The position numbers and the translations under genes were made by a program. A model generated the notes under the pieces. It was not told the origin of the DNA. It ran no database searches and saw only the letters and a list, made by a program, of their open reading frames with translations. Positions 62,650 to 64,000 of a DNA stretch of 64,000 nt are shown here, in pieces. The stretch spans positions 31,895,001-31,959,000 of the forward strand of contig NC_080568.1 of NCBI RefSeq assembly GCF_030253575.1, read 5' to 3'. The DNA is from Rhododendron vialii. Its lineage: Eukaryota > Streptophyta > Magnoliopsida > Ericales > Ericaceae. Within the stretch, counting starts at the first letter, position 1. The number at the start of each line of letters is the position of its first letter.

Positions 62650-62936
62650 AGCTGAGGTGAAAAATAAGAGCATGTGACGATGGGGCACATCAAGTGTACT
62701 CGGCAGTTTTATCTCTTTTTCATTTGAATTTTGGTATAATTTGAATTTCATTTGAAAGTCAGAATTCCTTATATAAAGAATGCGTCTTAATTGTGTAGTT
62801 AGGTTTTGGATTTTCCTCTCTCTAAAATCCATTGTACTTCTTCTTTCCCCTTCTCTTATAGTATTGTTCCAAATAAGACGTTAGTCATTTTCCTCTAATT
62901 TTGCATTCAATCATTCTCTTGTTTGGTATCAAAGCC
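62491..62936 (+). repeat. Right arm with TATA box and tRNA-Met primer-binding-like site
   Basis: After the ORF stop comes a promoter-like stretch with TATATAA (62770-62776), a CT-rich leader (CCTCTCTCTAAAATCCATTG) and, at 62924-62936, TGGTATCAAAGCC, one base different from the usual plant initiator-tRNA primer site TGGTATCAGAGCC. In the two minus-strand copies the match ends at TTTGG, in the middle of that site. LTR-like behaviour without clear TG...CA ends. Confidence 0.55.
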
Positions 62937-62969
62937 ACTTCCTAACCCATGTGAGAAATTATAACCCAT

Positions 62970-64000
62970 GTAGAAGCTTTAGGCTCCATAGACAGAAGTA
63001 CAGAACTATATAGTAGGTATTAGGTGGGGGGAGGACACCACTGACCACTCAGTACCTACTGGATCCAGAGGACAGGAACGGGAAATAAGCAGTTGGATAT
63101 TATGCCGGGGGCTGAATCCAAGGTTTTAGATATGGCTGAGGACTTCCCGTGCAGAGTATGGAGTAATCGGTGGAAGGCAACTTTGCATACGCAGGAGGGA
63201 AGAGGGAAAAAGTAGACGATAGAAGTTGACCGTTCAGCATCGGACAGGGACTTAGAGCCTTCAAAGCAACAGAGGCTCGGCTTAGATACTATTATCCAAG
63301 AGCTCGACACTTGGGGTGCTTGCTTTCTTGCTCAATCCAATCAACTGGTGCCCCATGTCAACAGTGGTAGGCTTGTATCTTAGAGGAAATTTGAAGCAAT
63401 CAAGAGGGGCACAGAGTTACTATTTTTCCCTTCCATTCCATTATCTTGCTATCGCTTGGAACGAAGAGCTATGATATGAGATGATTGGTAATCTTCCTTA
63501 TCACTTTGGAGTTTTTTCCCTAGGCCTTTTCCCTTTTGGAATCCTTTTCTTGGCAATCATCCTATTATTATTGTAGAAAAGAGTTACAGTTAGCAGTGGA
63601 TGACTGTTATGTGTTCAAATAAGAGGTGCCTATTTTCTTTTCCTTCTAGACCTTTTCGTAGACCATTCCCAACAAAAATGAGCCAAACAAGAAAAGGATC
63701 GAATGCAAAAGTAGGGGAAAATGACTGACATTTTATTTGAAATAATACTATAAGAGAAGGGGAAAGAAGAAGTACAATGAATTTGAGAGAGAGGGAAATC
63801 CAAAACCTGACTATACCATTAAGACACATTCCTTGTATAAGGAATTCTGACCTACAAATGACATTCAAATTACACCCAAATTCAAATGAAAAAGGAGATA
63901 AAGCTGTCGGGTATGTTTGATGGGCCCCATCGTCATATGCTCTTATTTTTACACCTAAGGTTTGAGTGGCTGAAATTGATATTGATGATGGATATATTAA
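62970..64000. repeat. Direct duplication, copy C (runs off the window)
   Basis: Partner of 60690-61912, without the MITE. From 63683 it carries the third copy (minus strand) of the LTR/promoter-like sequence; CTTATATAAGG is changed to CTTGTATAAGG here, weakening the TATA box. Confidence 0.85.

Overview
The window is nuclear DNA of a flowering plant, almost certainly a eudicot: AT-rich, with intron-split genes, GT-AG splice sites, CT/GA-rich 5' leaders, and many small TIR transposons, SINE and LINE fragments. The species cannot be read from the sequence. Exon borders were worked out by hand from splice sites, reading phase and recognised protein families; each multi-exon model below adds up in phase, except where a break is reported.

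Layout. 1-990: a 231-bp foldback and a hAT-like element. 991-4518 (-): 10-exon receptor-like kinase. 4.5-13.6 kb: gene-poor, with a duplicated SINE-bearing segment and several tandem repeats. 13719-20475 (+): 5-exon coiled-coil protein with a C-terminal DLNLPL (EAR) motif, function unknown. 21819-24766 (-): acetylornithine aminotransferase (WIN1; arginine synthesis). 25.0-27.2 kb: three foldback/TIR elements. 27608-29011 (-): F-box/LRR protein in one coding exon. 32479-40154 (-): 12-exon BRIZ1 (RING plus UBP zinc-finger ubiquitin ligase), with a LINE fragment that itself carries a MITE in intron 4 and a partly duplicated SINE in intron 1. 41394-47215 (-): a broken 11-exon 3-isopropylmalate dehydrogenase (leucine synthesis). 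48520-53632 (-): 6-exon RUG3 (mitochondrial RCC1-like protein). 54825-56464: a Pack-MULE carrying a decayed F-box/LRR gene fragment that was later hit by another transposon. 59068-59391 (+): first exon of an NFD4-like MFS transporter whose remainder is not visible. 60.7-64.0 kb: rearranged direct and inverted copies of a retroelement or pararetrovirus-like sequence.

The order kinase - EAR protein - WIN1 - F-box/LRR - isopropylmalate dehydrogenase resembles, reversed, the end of Arabidopsis chromosome 1 (At1g80640 to At1g80560, from memory), so the gene backbone looks like an ancestral block. Within it the isopropylmalate dehydrogenase has decayed: one nonsense codon, one frameshift and loss of a metal-binding aspartate, yet every splice site is still intact.

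The most unusual items are the Pack-MULE with perfect 9-bp target duplications and a nested insertion, the dying isopropylmalate dehydrogenase, a kinase intron whose 5' splice site has been copied in tandem, a head-to-head MITE pair forming a palindrome of about 480 bp, and a Tourist-like MITE whose empty site survives in a neighbouring duplicate.
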